A DNA stretch of 63,587 bases from an uncultured Selenomonadales bacterium (GTDB lineage Bacteria > Bacillota > Negativicutes > Selenomonadales > Selenomonadaceae), in assembly GCA_946411735.1 (NCBI GenBank), contig CAMKFB010000005.1, positions 1 to 63,587 on the forward strand, given 5' to 3'. The translations under genes were made by a program, and so were the position numbers. Position 1 is the stretch's first letter. Every line of letters begins with the position of its first letter. A model generated the notes under the pieces. It had not been told where the DNA came from. It searched no databases and worked only from the letters and a program-made list of their open reading frames with translations. This document shows positions 16,969 through 26,437 of the stretch, piece after piece.

Positions 16969-18037
16969 TGACGGCGACGGTCTTTTGGATAAACTCAAGC
17001 GGCAGTTCGGGAGTCTGACGAATTGGTTGGACGAAGTATTTTCGTTGCGCAATCTGCTGATCGCGGGCGCGATAATAATTTTGAGCGCGGCGATCGGATT
17101 GTGGACGTTATTGCCGGACGGCAGCAATGTTGATGTCGAGAGCGGTCAACGGGTGCACATGAAAATCCGCCCGGGCATGGACGCGCGCGAGATCGGTCGA
17201 GCACTGGAGCGCGAGGGCGTCATCGACAGCTCGTTGCGATTTCGACTGCTCGTCAAACTGCACGGCTACGGCGATCAGTTGAAGGTCGGCACGTACAATT
17301 TCAAGACGGGCATGACATACGACGAGGTGTTTGAAAAATTATTGGCGGGCGAGCAGGAGTATGTGACGTTCACGATCCCCGAGGGCTTCACGGTCAAAGA
17401 CATTGCGTTGCGGCTCGAGGAGGTCGGGCTTGCCGACAGCGAAGAATTTTTGAAGGCGGCGAAGAATTTCGCGCCGTATCGATACATCGAAAAGCGCCCG
17501 AACACGTTCTATCGATGCGAGGGATTTTTGTTCCCCGACACGTACACGGTCGAGAGCGACGCGGAGCTGTCGACGGTCATGAATATGATGGCGGAGGATT
17601 TCGATCAGCGCTTGACGGAGGCGATGCGTCGGCGGGCACAATCGATGGGGCTGTCGATTTATGATCTGATCACGTTGGCGTCGATTGTCGAGAAGGAGTG
17701 TCGATTTGCAGAGGATCGAGCGATGGTGGCGCAAGTTTTTTTCAAACGCTTGTCGATCGGGATGCCGCTGCAGACGGACGCGTCGCTGCAATATCTGATG
17801 GACGCGCCGAAGGAGGACGTGACGATCGCCGACACGGAAATCGAGTCGCCGTACAACACTTATCAACATATGGGTTTGACGCCGGGACCGATTGCCAACC
17901 CGGGCATGGCGGCGATCAAAGCGGTGCTCGAACCGGCGCCGACGGATTATCTGTATTTCGTGGCGGATCGACAAGGGCATAATCATTACTCGAATACTTA
18001 CGATGAGCATCTGGCGCTCGTCGAGCAATATCGGTAG
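16958..18037 (+). CDS. mltG: Endolytic murein transglycosylase MltG
   Basis: A 359-residue, single-pass membrane protein. A TM helix lies at residues ~32-52, then a LysM-like region (HMKIRPGMDAREIGRAL), then the YceG catalytic domain with the catalytic Glu in LASIVEKECRF and QTDASLQYLM. MltG cuts nascent glycan strands and so sets their length. The start at 16958 overlaps DUF1292 by 11 bases. Confidence 0.92.
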   Translation: MRSNDGDGLLDKLKRQFGSLTNWLDEVFSLRNLLIAGAIIILSAAIGLWTLLPDGSNVDVESGQRVHMKIRPGMDAREIGRALEREGVIDSSLRFRLLVKLHGYGDQLKVGTYNFKTGMTYDEVFEKLLAGEQEYVTFTIPEGFTVKDIALRLEEVGLADSEEFLKAAKNFAPYRYIEKRPNTFYRCEGFLFPDTYTVESDAELSTVMNMMAEDFDQRLTEAMRRRAQSMGLSIYDLITLASIVEKECRFAEDRAMVAQVFFKRLSIGMPLQTDASLQYLMDAPKEDVTIADTEIESPYNTYQHMGLTPGPIANPGMAAIKAVLEPAPTDYLYFVADRQGHNHYSNTYDEHLALVEQYR

Positions 18038-18046
18038 GTGAGCGAC

Positions 18047-19264
18047 GTGAATGGGATCGAACTGCTGGCTCCGGCGGGCAATCTCGAAAAATTGAAGGCG
18101 GCGCTGATCTACGGAGCGGATGCGGTCTACGTCGGCGGCAAAAACTTCAGCCTGCGCGCCTTCGGCGACAACTTTACCGACGACGAGCTGATTGAAGCCG
18201 TCGACTTCACGCATGCCCGCGACAAAAAAATTTACGTCGCCGCCAACATTTTCGCGCACAACTCCGACCTCGACCGCGCCGCCGACTTCATTCAATTTCT
18301 CGATCGGATCGGCGTCGATGCGATTTTGATCTCCGATCTCGGTCTGTTCTCGATTGCCAAATCGATTGTTCATCGCGCGCAACTTCACGTCAGCACTCAA
18401 GCCAACGTCACCAACTTCCAAGCCGTCAATGCCTGGCATGAGCTCGGCGCCTCTCGAATTGTTCTTGCTCGGGAGTTGTCGCTCGACGAGATCAAACGCA
18501 TTCGACAAAACTGCTCGGTCGAGCTCGAGATGTTTGTGCACGGCGCGATGTGTCTGTCATACTCGGGGCGCTGTTGGCTGTCGCATTACCTGACGGGGCG
18601 CGACGGCAATCAAGGGCAGTGCACGCATTCCTGTCGATGGCGATACGCGTTGGTCGAGGAAAAGCGCCCGGGCGAATATTTTTCGGCGGGCGAGGACGAG
18701 CGCGGCGCGTACGTGATGAACTCGAAAGATTTATGTCTGCTGAGTTGTCTCGATCGGGTGCTCGAGTGCGGCGTAGACAGTCTCAAGATCGAGGGGCGAA
18801 TGAAGTCGGTGCACTACGTGGCGTCGACGGTGAAGGTCTATCGACAGGCGCTCGATGCTTGGCTCGACGATCCCGAGCATTGGCGGCTCCGCGCGGAGTG
18901 GTTTGAGGAGTTGGATAAGACGGCGCATCGACCGTTTACGACGGGATTTTTCATCGACGATCCCGAGGGGACGATGATCACCGATCGGTCGAAATCGGAT
19001 CGGACGGCGGAGTTTTTGGGGATCGTGCGCGGCTACGATCGGTCGACAGGCTTGGCGTTGGTCGAGCAGCGCGGCAAGATGGAGGTCGGGCGGCGGATAG
19101 AAATATTGCAGCCGAAGGGCGCGACGTTCACGCAACGATTGACGTCGATGTTCGACGAGGACGGTCAAGCGCTCGAGGCGGCGCCGCATGCACAACACTT
19201 GGTAAGGATAAAGATGGAGCGGGCGGTTGAGGAATGGTCGTTGCTCCGCTCGACGGGTGAATGA
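18047..19264 (+). CDS. Peptidase U32 family protein (TrhP/YrrO-like)
   Basis: A 405-residue U32 protein (ELLAPAGNLEKLKAALIYGADAV cut short here at its first half; HGAMCLSYSGRC; SLKIEGRMKS). U32 proteins of this branch are needed for 5-hydroxyuridine formation at tRNA position 34, using prephenate, rather than being proteases. In Bacillus the yrrN/yrrO pair also lies near mltG (yrrL). I prefer the GTG at 18047, with AGGTGA 5 bases upstream, to the GTG at 18038. The Cys residues in CLSYSGRC and CTHSC could hold an iron-sulfur cluster. Confidence 0.85.
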   Translation: MNGIELLAPAGNLEKLKAALIYGADAVYVGGKNFSLRAFGDNFTDDELIEAVDFTHARDKKIYVAANIFAHNSDLDRAADFIQFLDRIGVDAILISDLGLFSIAKSIVHRAQLHVSTQANVTNFQAVNAWHELGASRIVLARELSLDEIKRIRQNCSVELEMFVHGAMCLSYSGRCWLSHYLTGRDGNQGQCTHSCRWRYALVEEKRPGEYFSAGEDERGAYVMNSKDLCLLSCLDRVLECGVDSLKIEGRMKSVHYVASTVKVYRQALDAWLDDPEHWRLRAEWFEELDKTAHRPFTTGFFIDDPEGTMITDRSKSDRTAEFLGIVRGYDRSTGLALVEQRGKMEVGRRIEILQPKGATFTQRLTSMFDEDGQALEAAPHAQHLVRIKMERAVEEWSLLRSTGE

Positions 19265-19626
19265 TGATGATTACTTCGGTGAAGGATTGGCTGAAGAAAT
19301 TTTTTGCATCGGAGGCTGACGAGGAGGTTGCTGTTGACATGGATATGACGAACAAGATTCGCAAGGCGGGGCGCGCGCACGGTCGAGTGCAGGGCGTGGG
19401 CTTTCGTTTTTTCGTGCAGACTGAGGCAAAGCGGCGTGGCGTGACGGGCTGGGTCAAAAACGAGTCGGACGGCACGGTGACGATGGAGATTCAAGGGACG
19501 CCGGAGCAGTTGGAGAGTTTGGTCGAGCGTCTCAAAAAGGGCAACGGCTTTGCGAAGGTGAGTCAGCTTGATCTCGACGACATTGATGTGGTGCGCGGCG
19601 AGCTCAAGTTCGGAGTGCTCTATTGA
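19261..19626 (+). CDS. Acylphosphatase with N-terminal extension
   Basis: A 121-residue protein. Residues ~34-121 are an acylphosphatase with the phosphate loop GRVQGVGFR (catalytic Arg) and the catalytic Asn in GWVKNESDG. The first ~33 residues (acidic, with a KKFF patch) are an extension not usual in the family; an internal start at a Met just before TNKIRKAG would remove it. ATGA overlap couples it to the U32 gene. Confidence 0.85.
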   Translation: MMMITSVKDWLKKFFASEADEEVAVDMDMTNKIRKAGRAHGRVQGVGFRFFVQTEAKRRGVTGWVKNESDGTVTMEIQGTPEQLESLVERLKKGNGFAKVSQLDLDDIDVVRGELKFGVLY

Positions 19627-19640
19627 TCGGAGGATTCGTC

Positions 19641-20087
19641 TTGAAAAGGATTTTGGTATTGAACGGACCGAATTTAAACATGCTCGGCATTCGTGAGCCC
19701 GAAGTTTACGGCTCCACCACGCTCGAGGACATCAACGACATGCTCCGCGCGCGCGCCGCTCAACTCAACGTCGACGAGATCGCCTTTCTGCAATCGAACA
19801 TCGAGGGCGAATTGGTGACGGCGATTCAAAACGCCCGCGGTCGCTACGACTTCATTCTGCTCAACGCCGGCGCCTTCACCCATTACAGCATCGCGCTCCG
19901 CGACGCGATCTCTTCGATCAACGTGCCGGTGATCGAGTTGCACATCTCCAACGTTCACGCTCGAGAGGAGTTCCGTCATCAATCGGTGATCGCGCCGGTC
20001 GTTCTCGGTCAAGTGGTCGGCTTCGGCGTCGACAGTTATCTTGCCGCGCTCGACCTTGCCGTGCGCAAACTCGGAGGCGTTGTCTGA
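19641..20087 (+). CDS. aroQ: Type II 3-dehydroquinate dehydratase
   Basis: A 148-residue AroQ, third step of the shikimate pathway. Seen: LNGPNLNMLGIREPEVYG with the catalytic Tyr, INAGAFTHYSIAL-type loop and ELHISNVHAREEFRH with the catalytic His. It starts at a TTG with GGAGG 7 bases upstream. Its stop shares bases with the pepP start (TGATG). Confidence 0.95.
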   Translation: MKRILVLNGPNLNMLGIREPEVYGSTTLEDINDMLRARAAQLNVDEIAFLQSNIEGELVTAIQNARGRYDFILLNAGAFTHYSIALRDAISSINVPVIELHISNVHAREEFRHQSVIAPVVLGQVVGFGVDSYLAALDLAVRKLGGVV

Positions 20088-21151
20088 TGTCGCGGCTCGA
20101 TTCACTCCGCTCGACCTTCAACGCAAAACGCATCAACGCCGTGCTCGTCAGCAAGCCCGTCAACGTTCGATACTTCAGTGGATTCACGGGCGACAGCACG
20201 ATTTTGATCATCACGCGGCGGCGCCAGATTTTGGTGACGGACGGTCGCTACGACGATCAAGCGCGGCTCGAATGTCCGCAATTCGAGATCGTCAAACAGG
20301 AGCGCGGGCTGTTTAAGGCGGTCGCCGATCAGCTTAAGTCGATCGGGATTCGACGCGTGGGCTTCGAGGGCAATGCGATCACATTCGCCGAGCACGCCGC
20401 GCTGCAAAAATTATTGCCCGAGTGGAATTTCGTGGCGCTGGCGCTCGACGGGCTCCGACAAGTCAAAGATGCGGACGAGATTGAGCGGCTCAGACGGGCG
20501 TGTTCGATAGCGGATCGGGCGTTCGAGGAAGTGTTGAATTACATCCGCGCGGGCGTGCGGGAGATCGAAGTGGCGGCTCGGCTGGAGTATCTTATGCGGC
20601 AATACGGCTCGGAGCGGGCGGCGTTCGAAACGATCGTGGCATCGGGGCTCAACGGCTGTTATCCGCATGCGCGGGCGTCATCGAAAATGATCAATGACGG
20701 CGAATTTGTGACGATGGATTTCGGCGCGGTGGTCGAGGGCTATCACTCTGACATGACGCGGACGGTGATGGTCGGGCAGGCGAACGACGAGCAGCGGCGG
20801 ATTTACAACGCTGTGCTCGACGCTCAACTGCTCGGATTGAAGTCGATCCGCGCGGGAGTGTCGGGGCGCGAGGTCGATAAAAAAGTCCGCGACTTCCTCA
20901 AGAAGGCGGACCTTGAAAAACATTTTACGCACGGGCTCGGGCATGGAGTCGGACTCGAAATACATGAGGATCCGCGCCTGTCGAGGTTGAGCCGTTGCAA
21001 GGAATTGAAGGCGGGCATGCTGGTGACGGACGAGCCTGGGGTTTATGTATTAAATTTCGGCGGGGTGCGGATCGAGGACACGGTACTCGTGACGGCGGAA
21101 GGATCGGAGCCGTTGACACGCAGCCCCAAAGAGTTGATCGAGCTCATGTGA
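20087..21151 (+). CDS. Xaa-Pro aminopeptidase (M24 family)
   Basis: A 354-residue metallopeptidase that removes an N-terminal residue preceding proline. It has a creatinase-like N-terminal domain (residues ~1-125) and a pita-bread domain with metal ligands in TMDFGAVVEGYHSDMTRTV, HGLGHGVGLEIHE and VTDEPGVY. It often lies between aroQ and efp in Firmicutes; efp is not here. Its last 8 bases overlap, tail to tail, the end of the opposite-strand glycosyltransferase gene. Confidence 0.92.
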   Translation: MSRLDSLRSTFNAKRINAVLVSKPVNVRYFSGFTGDSTILIITRRRQILVTDGRYDDQARLECPQFEIVKQERGLFKAVADQLKSIGIRRVGFEGNAITFAEHAALQKLLPEWNFVALALDGLRQVKDADEIERLRRACSIADRAFEEVLNYIRAGVREIEVAARLEYLMRQYGSERAAFETIVASGLNGCYPHARASSKMINDGEFVTMDFGAVVEGYHSDMTRTVMVGQANDEQRRIYNAVLDAQLLGLKSIRAGVSGREVDKKVRDFLKKADLEKHFTHGLGHGVGLEIHEDPRLSRLSRCKELKAGMLVTDEPGVYVLNFGGVRIEDTVLVTAEGSEPLTRSPKELIELM

Positions 21152-22484
21152 CGAACAGAGGCTCGATATTTTTTTCGGCGATGCGCTCCTTCAACAGTTG
21201 ATATGCCGCAAACATCGTCGGAACCTTTACTTGAGTGATGCAATGAGGTCGGTCGGCAACCTTGCAACCGTAATGCGTCGTCGAATTTTTACAGTCGTCG
21301 AGCGCATGCTCGGGCATCACGATCACCGACGGCACTCGATAAGGATAATCGATCTTCGGCGCCTTATAATCCTGCACCGGAATATCCGTCGCAAAGTAGT
21401 ACGGAATCAACACCGGCACTTTGAGCGCCGCCGCCATATGCATCGTCCCTGTATCGTTGCCGACATATATTCCAATTAAACTTAGCAGCGCCGCGCTTTG
21501 ACGATAGTTCGTCCGATCGGTAAGATCAAAGACGTGTTCGGCGGCGAGCTCCATGCCAAGCGTTTGTTTGAAAACGGCAGCGTGATGCGCATCTGCCTTG
21601 CCGCCGCCCAAAATTATTATCCTTGTATTCGGCTCTTGAGCGAGGATCCTTTTGAACAAGTCGGCATAATTCTCCGCCGGCCATTTTTTACTTTCTCGAC
21701 TGCCGCCCATGCACAGCGCAAAAATTTTTTTACCGGCAATGATATCATCTTTGAATGTGTTGAACACTAACGCGCGATCAAGCGGAGTATACCAAACTTC
21801 GGGCTCACGATTGGTGATCGGGCAATGCAACGTGTAATCCAACAGCCCGAGATTACGATCGATGTTATGAGTGCCGTACAATCGGAGCGGCACCTTAACC
21901 GTCAACAAATCCGTCATCGCAAACAACGGACCGGTCTCGAGATGAATGCCGTCCTCGACGCTGAAATCGAAGGAGACTCGTTCGCGCGCGCCGCTCATGT
22001 ACGACAACAGAATCGTGCTCGGGAAATGGGTAAAGGAGTAAACGATATCGATGCGGCGGCTCAAAAGAAATTTGGCGTGCTCAACATTGCGTTGATACGC
22101 CGACGGCAGATCGCCCCACGGCATTGTGAACGGAAAAATCTCATCGACGTAAGGACAGTGCTCGGCGAGATTCATCGCCATGGGCGTGACCATCAGAGTG
22201 ATGTGCGCGGTGGGATAAACGCCGCGAATTTCTCTGATTGCCGCCGTCGTACTGACAAAATCGCCGACTGCGGCGTCATGGATCAGCAGTATATTATTAT
22301 TATGTTCAGCGCCCCCCCTGTTGGTAACGGGATCACGATAGCCCGCGCGAGAGAAGATCGGCTCCATGAAATCTTTCATTGCGGAGGCGTAAAAATCTCC
22401 AGCCTCGAGACACCTCCGAAAAAATTGTTGAAAACCGTCGATCACGAGATCGATGTTTTTTTGTGCGACGAATTGTTGTTTCAT
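21144..22484 (-). CDS. Glycosyltransferase family 9 (heptosyltransferase-like)
   Basis: A 446-residue GT-B enzyme of family 9, which in diderm bacteria adds heptose or similar sugars to the lipopolysaccharide core at the cytoplasmic face. The N-terminal domain shows NNILLIHDAAVGDFV. The C-terminal sugar-nucleotide domain shows CMGGSRESKKWP and YVGNDTGTMHMAAAL. Residues 1-~65 extend beyond the usual start. The ATG at 22484 has AAGGAT upstream. A decayed copy lies immediately upstream. Confidence 0.87.
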   Translation of the reverse strand: MKQQFVAQKNIDLVIDGFQQFFRRCLEAGDFYASAMKDFMEPIFSRAGYRDPVTNRGGAEHNNNILLIHDAAVGDFVSTTAAIREIRGVYPTAHITLMVTPMAMNLAEHCPYVDEIFPFTMPWGDLPSAYQRNVEHAKFLLSRRIDIVYSFTHFPSTILLSYMSGARERVSFDFSVEDGIHLETGPLFAMTDLLTVKVPLRLYGTHNIDRNLGLLDYTLHCPITNREPEVWYTPLDRALVFNTFKDDIIAGKKIFALCMGGSRESKKWPAENYADLFKRILAQEPNTRIIILGGGKADAHHAAVFKQTLGMELAAEHVFDLTDRTNYRQSAALLSLIGIYVGNDTGTMHMAAALKVPVLIPYYFATDIPVQDYKAPKIDYPYRVPSVIVMPEHALDDCKNSTTHYGCKVADRPHCITQVKVPTMFAAYQLLKERIAEKNIEPLFVT

Positions 22485-22495
22485 AAAATCATCCT

Positions 22496-23235
22496 TCAGC
22501 TGATGAACAGCGGCTCGATATTTTTTTCGGCGATGCGCTTCTTCAATCGATTGTAAGCGTCGAAGGCGGTGTCGACGGTGATCTGCGCAATGCAATGCGG
22601 GCGCTCGAGCACGACGCAACCGTAGTGATCATTCGAGTGGCGACAGGCGTCCAGCGCCTTTTTCGGTTGGACGGTCACCGACGGGACTTTGTACGGATAA
22701 TCCGTCTTCGGAGCCGTATGATTTTTCGACGGCAGTTCGGCGGCGAAATAATACAGCATCAGCACCGGCGTTTTGACTGCCGCCGCCATATGCATCGTGC
22801 CGGTGTCATTGCCGATGTAAAGATCGCACAGCCGAAGGAGCGCCGCGCTCCGACGATAATTGATCCGATTGGTCAAGTCGAGCACGTGAGCGTTGACGAG
22901 TTGAACGCCGAGCGTCTGCTTGAAAATCGCCGCCGTCGACAGATGTTCCTGAAAAATCTCGACGGCGACGGCATAATCAAACGGCATGTACCAAATTTCG
23001 AGCGCGTGATGCTCAATCGGGGCTCGAACGATCGCCGAAAGCAATGCAAGATTCGTCTCGACGGCATGAGCGCCGTAAATCCACTTGGGCGCTTTGATGG
23101 TGACGAGGGACGAGAACGACGACAGCTGACCGATTTCAAACGCTTGATTTTGAGCGGAGAAGTCATGCGAAACGCGCTCGCGGGCGCCGCTCATATAAGC
23201 AAGCAGGATTGTGCTCGGATAATGAGTAGACCACC
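22496..23235 (-). pseudogene. Decayed duplicate of the GT9 glycosyltransferase
   Basis: This reads as a second GT9 copy from HYPSTILLAYMSGARERV to KRIAEKNIEPLF, clearly homologous to the intact gene next door. Two parts are missing. The N-terminal half is gone: homology ends at the acrB stop codon, within the VYSFTHFPST region of the intact copy. About 50 residues covering the CMGGSRESKKWP nucleotide-sugar region are also gone, joining EHLSTA directly to AIFKQTLG. There is no start codon with a ribosome site, so an active enzyme is unlikely. The remaining frame is open. Confidence 0.8.
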
Positions 23236-26200
23236 TCACATGTAATCGATCGACTGCTTCCGACGCTCCTGCTTCATGAAGCCCAACTTCTCCGCTACCC
23301 ACTCGGTAATCACGAAGAACACAGGGATCAAGAATATCCCGATCGAGGTCGCAAACAGCATCCCGCCGACAACCGCCACGCCCATGCCGTTTCGAGCAGC
23401 CGAGCCCGCGCCCGACGCCACCGCCAACGGCAGGCAGCCGATGATGAACGCAAACGACGTCATGAGAATCGGGCGAAGACGCAAGCCCGCCGCTTCGATC
23501 GCCGCTTTGATCGGCGTCATTCCTCTGTCGACACGAACCTTCGCAAACTCCACGATTAGGATCGCGTTCTTCGCCGCCAACCCGATGATCATTATGACGC
23601 CAATCTGCATGTAAACACTGTTCTGGAGCCCCGCATTCGTATGCCCCATCGACGCCTCGATTATCGACAGCCCGAACTCGCTCACCACCGCGCCGAATAT
23701 GCCCGTCGGCACCGTCATCAGCACCGCGAACGGCACGCTCCACGACTCGTACAACGCCGCCAAGCACAGAAACACGAACACCAACGCCAGCGCCAACACT
23801 TGCATCGTCGAGCTCGCCGCCTTCTTCTCCTCGCGCGATTGCCCCGACCACTCGATGTTGAAGCCCGTCGGCACTTCTTGTCGGACGATCTCCTCGATCG
23901 CCGTCATCGCTTGACCAGATGAATAGCCTTGCGCCGCATTGCCTTGGATCGTAACCGCCCGCGCCGCGTTGAATCTCGAAATCTGCGTTGGTCCCGTGCT
24001 CATCTTCGGCTTTATCAGCGTGTCGAGCGGCACCATTTGATCGCCCGAGCCTTTCACGAATATAAATTTCGCGCCCTCCGCTTCGCTCCGATACAGCACA
24101 TCCGATTGCAACATCACTTTATAAGTCCGACCGAATTGGTTGAAGTCGTTGACTTGCATGCCGCCGAAGTTCACCTGCAGCGCCGAAAATACATCCGACA
24201 GATCGACGCCGAGTTGCTTGACCTTTTCGCGATCGACTTCATACTCGATCGTCGGCGAGGCAATGTTGAAGGTCGTGCGAACGCCTTGCAACTCGGGGCG
24301 CTGATTGCCCAATGCCACAATCCGTTGCGTGATCTCGTTGAGCTCTTGATCCGTATGCCCCGCCATGTCCTGCAATTGCAGCGACCAGCCGCCAACCGAA
24401 CCGAGTCCCGGCAACGCCGGCGGGTTGAACGCTATAACTTGCGCCTCGGGAACGACGCGCGCGCCGAAGCCGAACATCCGCCCGATACACGCATCGACCG
24501 TTACGCCCTCGTCGCGCTTGTCCCACGACTTCAGCCCGCACACAATCAGCCCCGCGCTCGGTTTCGAGCCGAACGAGAGTATGTCGAAGCCCGTTATCGC
24601 CATGCAGGTGTCGAGCCCCGGCATCTCCTTCATCACCACGTTCGCCAGCTTGTCCATCGACTCGACCGTGTGATTGAGCGAGGTGCCCTCTGGCAACGAA
24701 ATCGCCGTCATCAGGTAGCCTTGATCCTCGTCCGGCACGAACGTCGACGGCAGCCGCTGATATACCACGCCCGTCAAAATCACAATCACCAACAGGCAAA
24801 GAACTGCGACCTTCGACATGCCTATCAGTTTCGCGATGATGCGGACGTATTTGTTTTTCGTTCGATCAAACCAATCGTTGAAGGCGTCGAAGCCGCGCTC
24901 GAGGAAATTTTTCTTCGCCATCGGATCGTGCGGCTTGAGGATGATCGCGCACAGCGCCGGAGTCAAAGTCAAGGCGATAAACGCCGACAAGCCCATCGAG
25001 ATCGCGATCGTCAGCGCGAATTGTCGATAGAGCACGCCCGTCATGCCGCCCAAGAACGCCACCGGCACGAACACCGCCGCCAACACGAACGCGATCGCCA
25101 CGACCGGTCCCTGCACCTCGTCCATCGCGCGCTCGGTCGCGTCGATCGGCGTCAAGCCGCTTTCCATGTGGTGCTCGACGTTTTCAATCACGACAATCGC
25201 GTCGTCGACCACCAAGCCGATTGCTAACACCATCGCGAACAGCGTCAGAGTGTTGATCGAGAAGTCGAGCACGATGAACGACGCGAACGTCCCGATCAGC
25301 GACACCGGCACCGCCAACAGCGGGATCAGCGTCGCGCGCCAACTCTGCAGGAAAATGAAAATGACGAACACGACCAGCAGCAGCGCGACCACAAACGTCT
25401 CGACGACCTCATGGATCGACGCGTTGATATAATCGGTGCTGTCGAAAATCTGATCGATGCTCAGCCCCGGCGGCAGCTCGGGACGTTGCCGCTCGAGAAT
25501 GTCTCGAATTTCGCTGACCGTCTGCATGGCGTTGGCGTCGTTGGTCAAGAGCATGCCGAAGGCGACCGCGGGGCGCCCGTTGAATTTCGCAACGATGTTA
25601 TTGCCGCGTTGCCCCGTCTCGATCCGCGCCACATCCTTCAGTCGAACGAACGAGCCGGTGCCGTCGGTCTTCAATATGATATTGCCGAACTCCTCAATCG
25701 TCACGAGGCGCCCCTGAACTTTGCCGGTGTATTGTTTTTCCTGCCCTTGAGCGACAGGCATCGCGCCGACCGTGCCCGCCGCCGCTTGGAGGTTTTGCTC
25801 CTGCAGGGAGTCGACCACATCGGCGATCGTCAGGTTGAGCTCGGCAAGTTTATCGGGGTTGAGCCAAATGCGCATCGCATAATCCGAACCGAAAATCTGC
25901 ACGTCGCCCACGCCGTTGACGCGCTTAATCTCGTCCATCAGATAAATGTCGGCGTAATTCTTCATGAAGGCGCGGTCGTAGCGACCGTCAGGCGAATTGA
26001 TCGACACAAGATATGCCATGTCGTTTGAAGACTTGCGCGTCGTCACGCCCTGCGTCTGCACATCCGTCGGCAGGGAAGGGTTGGCGACCGCAACGTTGTT
26101 CTGCACCTTGACGCTGTCCATATCGCCGTCGGTGCCGACCTCGAACACGACGCTCAGGCTGTATCGACCGGTATCATCGCTGTTCGACGACATATAATCC

Positions 26201-26424
26201 ATGCCCTGCGTGCCGTTGACCTGCTGTTCGATAACCTGCGCGACGGTCTCGTTGACGACCTGGGCGTTGGCGCCGGTGTATGTGGTCGAGACGGAGACCG
26301 TCGGCGGCGCGATCTGAGGATATTGCGCGATCGGCAATTGAACCGCCGCGAGCATCCCCACGATCACGATGATGATTGATATGACGATTGCAAAAATCGG
26401 ACGGTGAATGAAAAATTTTGCCAC
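23236..26424 (-). CDS. RND multidrug efflux transporter, AcrB/MexB type
   Basis: A 1062-residue inner-membrane proton antiporter. It begins FFIHRPIFAIVISI, carries the proton-relay Asp pair in LVVDDAIVVIENVEHHM and has twelve predicted TM segments around two large periplasmic loops. HAE-1 family features such as LPIAQYPQIAPP place it with drug pumps rather than metal pumps. The start is a GTG at 26424 with GAGGAGG 8 bases upstream, 13 bases after acrA. No TolC-like gene is in the window. Its stop abuts the truncated GT9 copy. Confidence 0.92.
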   Translation of the reverse strand: MAKFFIHRPIFAIVISIIIVIVGMLAAVQLPIAQYPQIAPPTVSVSTTYTGANAQVVNETVAQVIEQQVNGTQGMDYMSSNSDDTGRYSLSVVFEVGTDGDMDSVKVQNNVAVANPSLPTDVQTQGVTTRKSSNDMAYLVSINSPDGRYDRAFMKNYADIYLMDEIKRVNGVGDVQIFGSDYAMRIWLNPDKLAELNLTIADVVDSLQEQNLQAAAGTVGAMPVAQGQEKQYTGKVQGRLVTIEEFGNIILKTDGTGSFVRLKDVARIETGQRGNNIVAKFNGRPAVAFGMLLTNDANAMQTVSEIRDILERQRPELPPGLSIDQIFDSTDYINASIHEVVETFVVALLLVVFVIFIFLQSWRATLIPLLAVPVSLIGTFASFIVLDFSINTLTLFAMVLAIGLVVDDAIVVIENVEHHMESGLTPIDATERAMDEVQGPVVAIAFVLAAVFVPVAFLGGMTGVLYRQFALTIAISMGLSAFIALTLTPALCAIILKPHDPMAKKNFLERGFDAFNDWFDRTKNKYVRIIAKLIGMSKVAVLCLLVIVILTGVVYQRLPSTFVPDEDQGYLMTAISLPEGTSLNHTVESMDKLANVVMKEMPGLDTCMAITGFDILSFGSKPSAGLIVCGLKSWDKRDEGVTVDACIGRMFGFGARVVPEAQVIAFNPPALPGLGSVGGWSLQLQDMAGHTDQELNEITQRIVALGNQRPELQGVRTTFNIASPTIEYEVDREKVKQLGVDLSDVFSALQVNFGGMQVNDFNQFGRTYKVMLQSDVLYRSEAEGAKFIFVKGSGDQMVPLDTLIKPKMSTGPTQISRFNAARAVTIQGNAAQGYSSGQAMTAIEEIVRQEVPTGFNIEWSGQSREEKKAASSTMQVLALALVFVFLCLAALYESWSVPFAVLMTVPTGIFGAVVSEFGLSIIEASMGHTNAGLQNSVYMQIGVIMIIGLAAKNAILIVEFAKVRVDRGMTPIKAAIEAAGLRLRPILMTSFAFIIGCLPLAVASGAGSAARNGMGVAVVGGMLFATSIGIFLIPVFFVITEWVAEKLGFMKQERRKQSIDYM

Positions 26425-26437
26425 GCTCACCGCCTCC

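Noticed and set aside
22496..23851. A 451-codon frame covering the GT9 remnant as one protein
   Set aside because: Its first ~210 codons are antisense-frame sequence inside acrB; only the C-terminal part matches a family.
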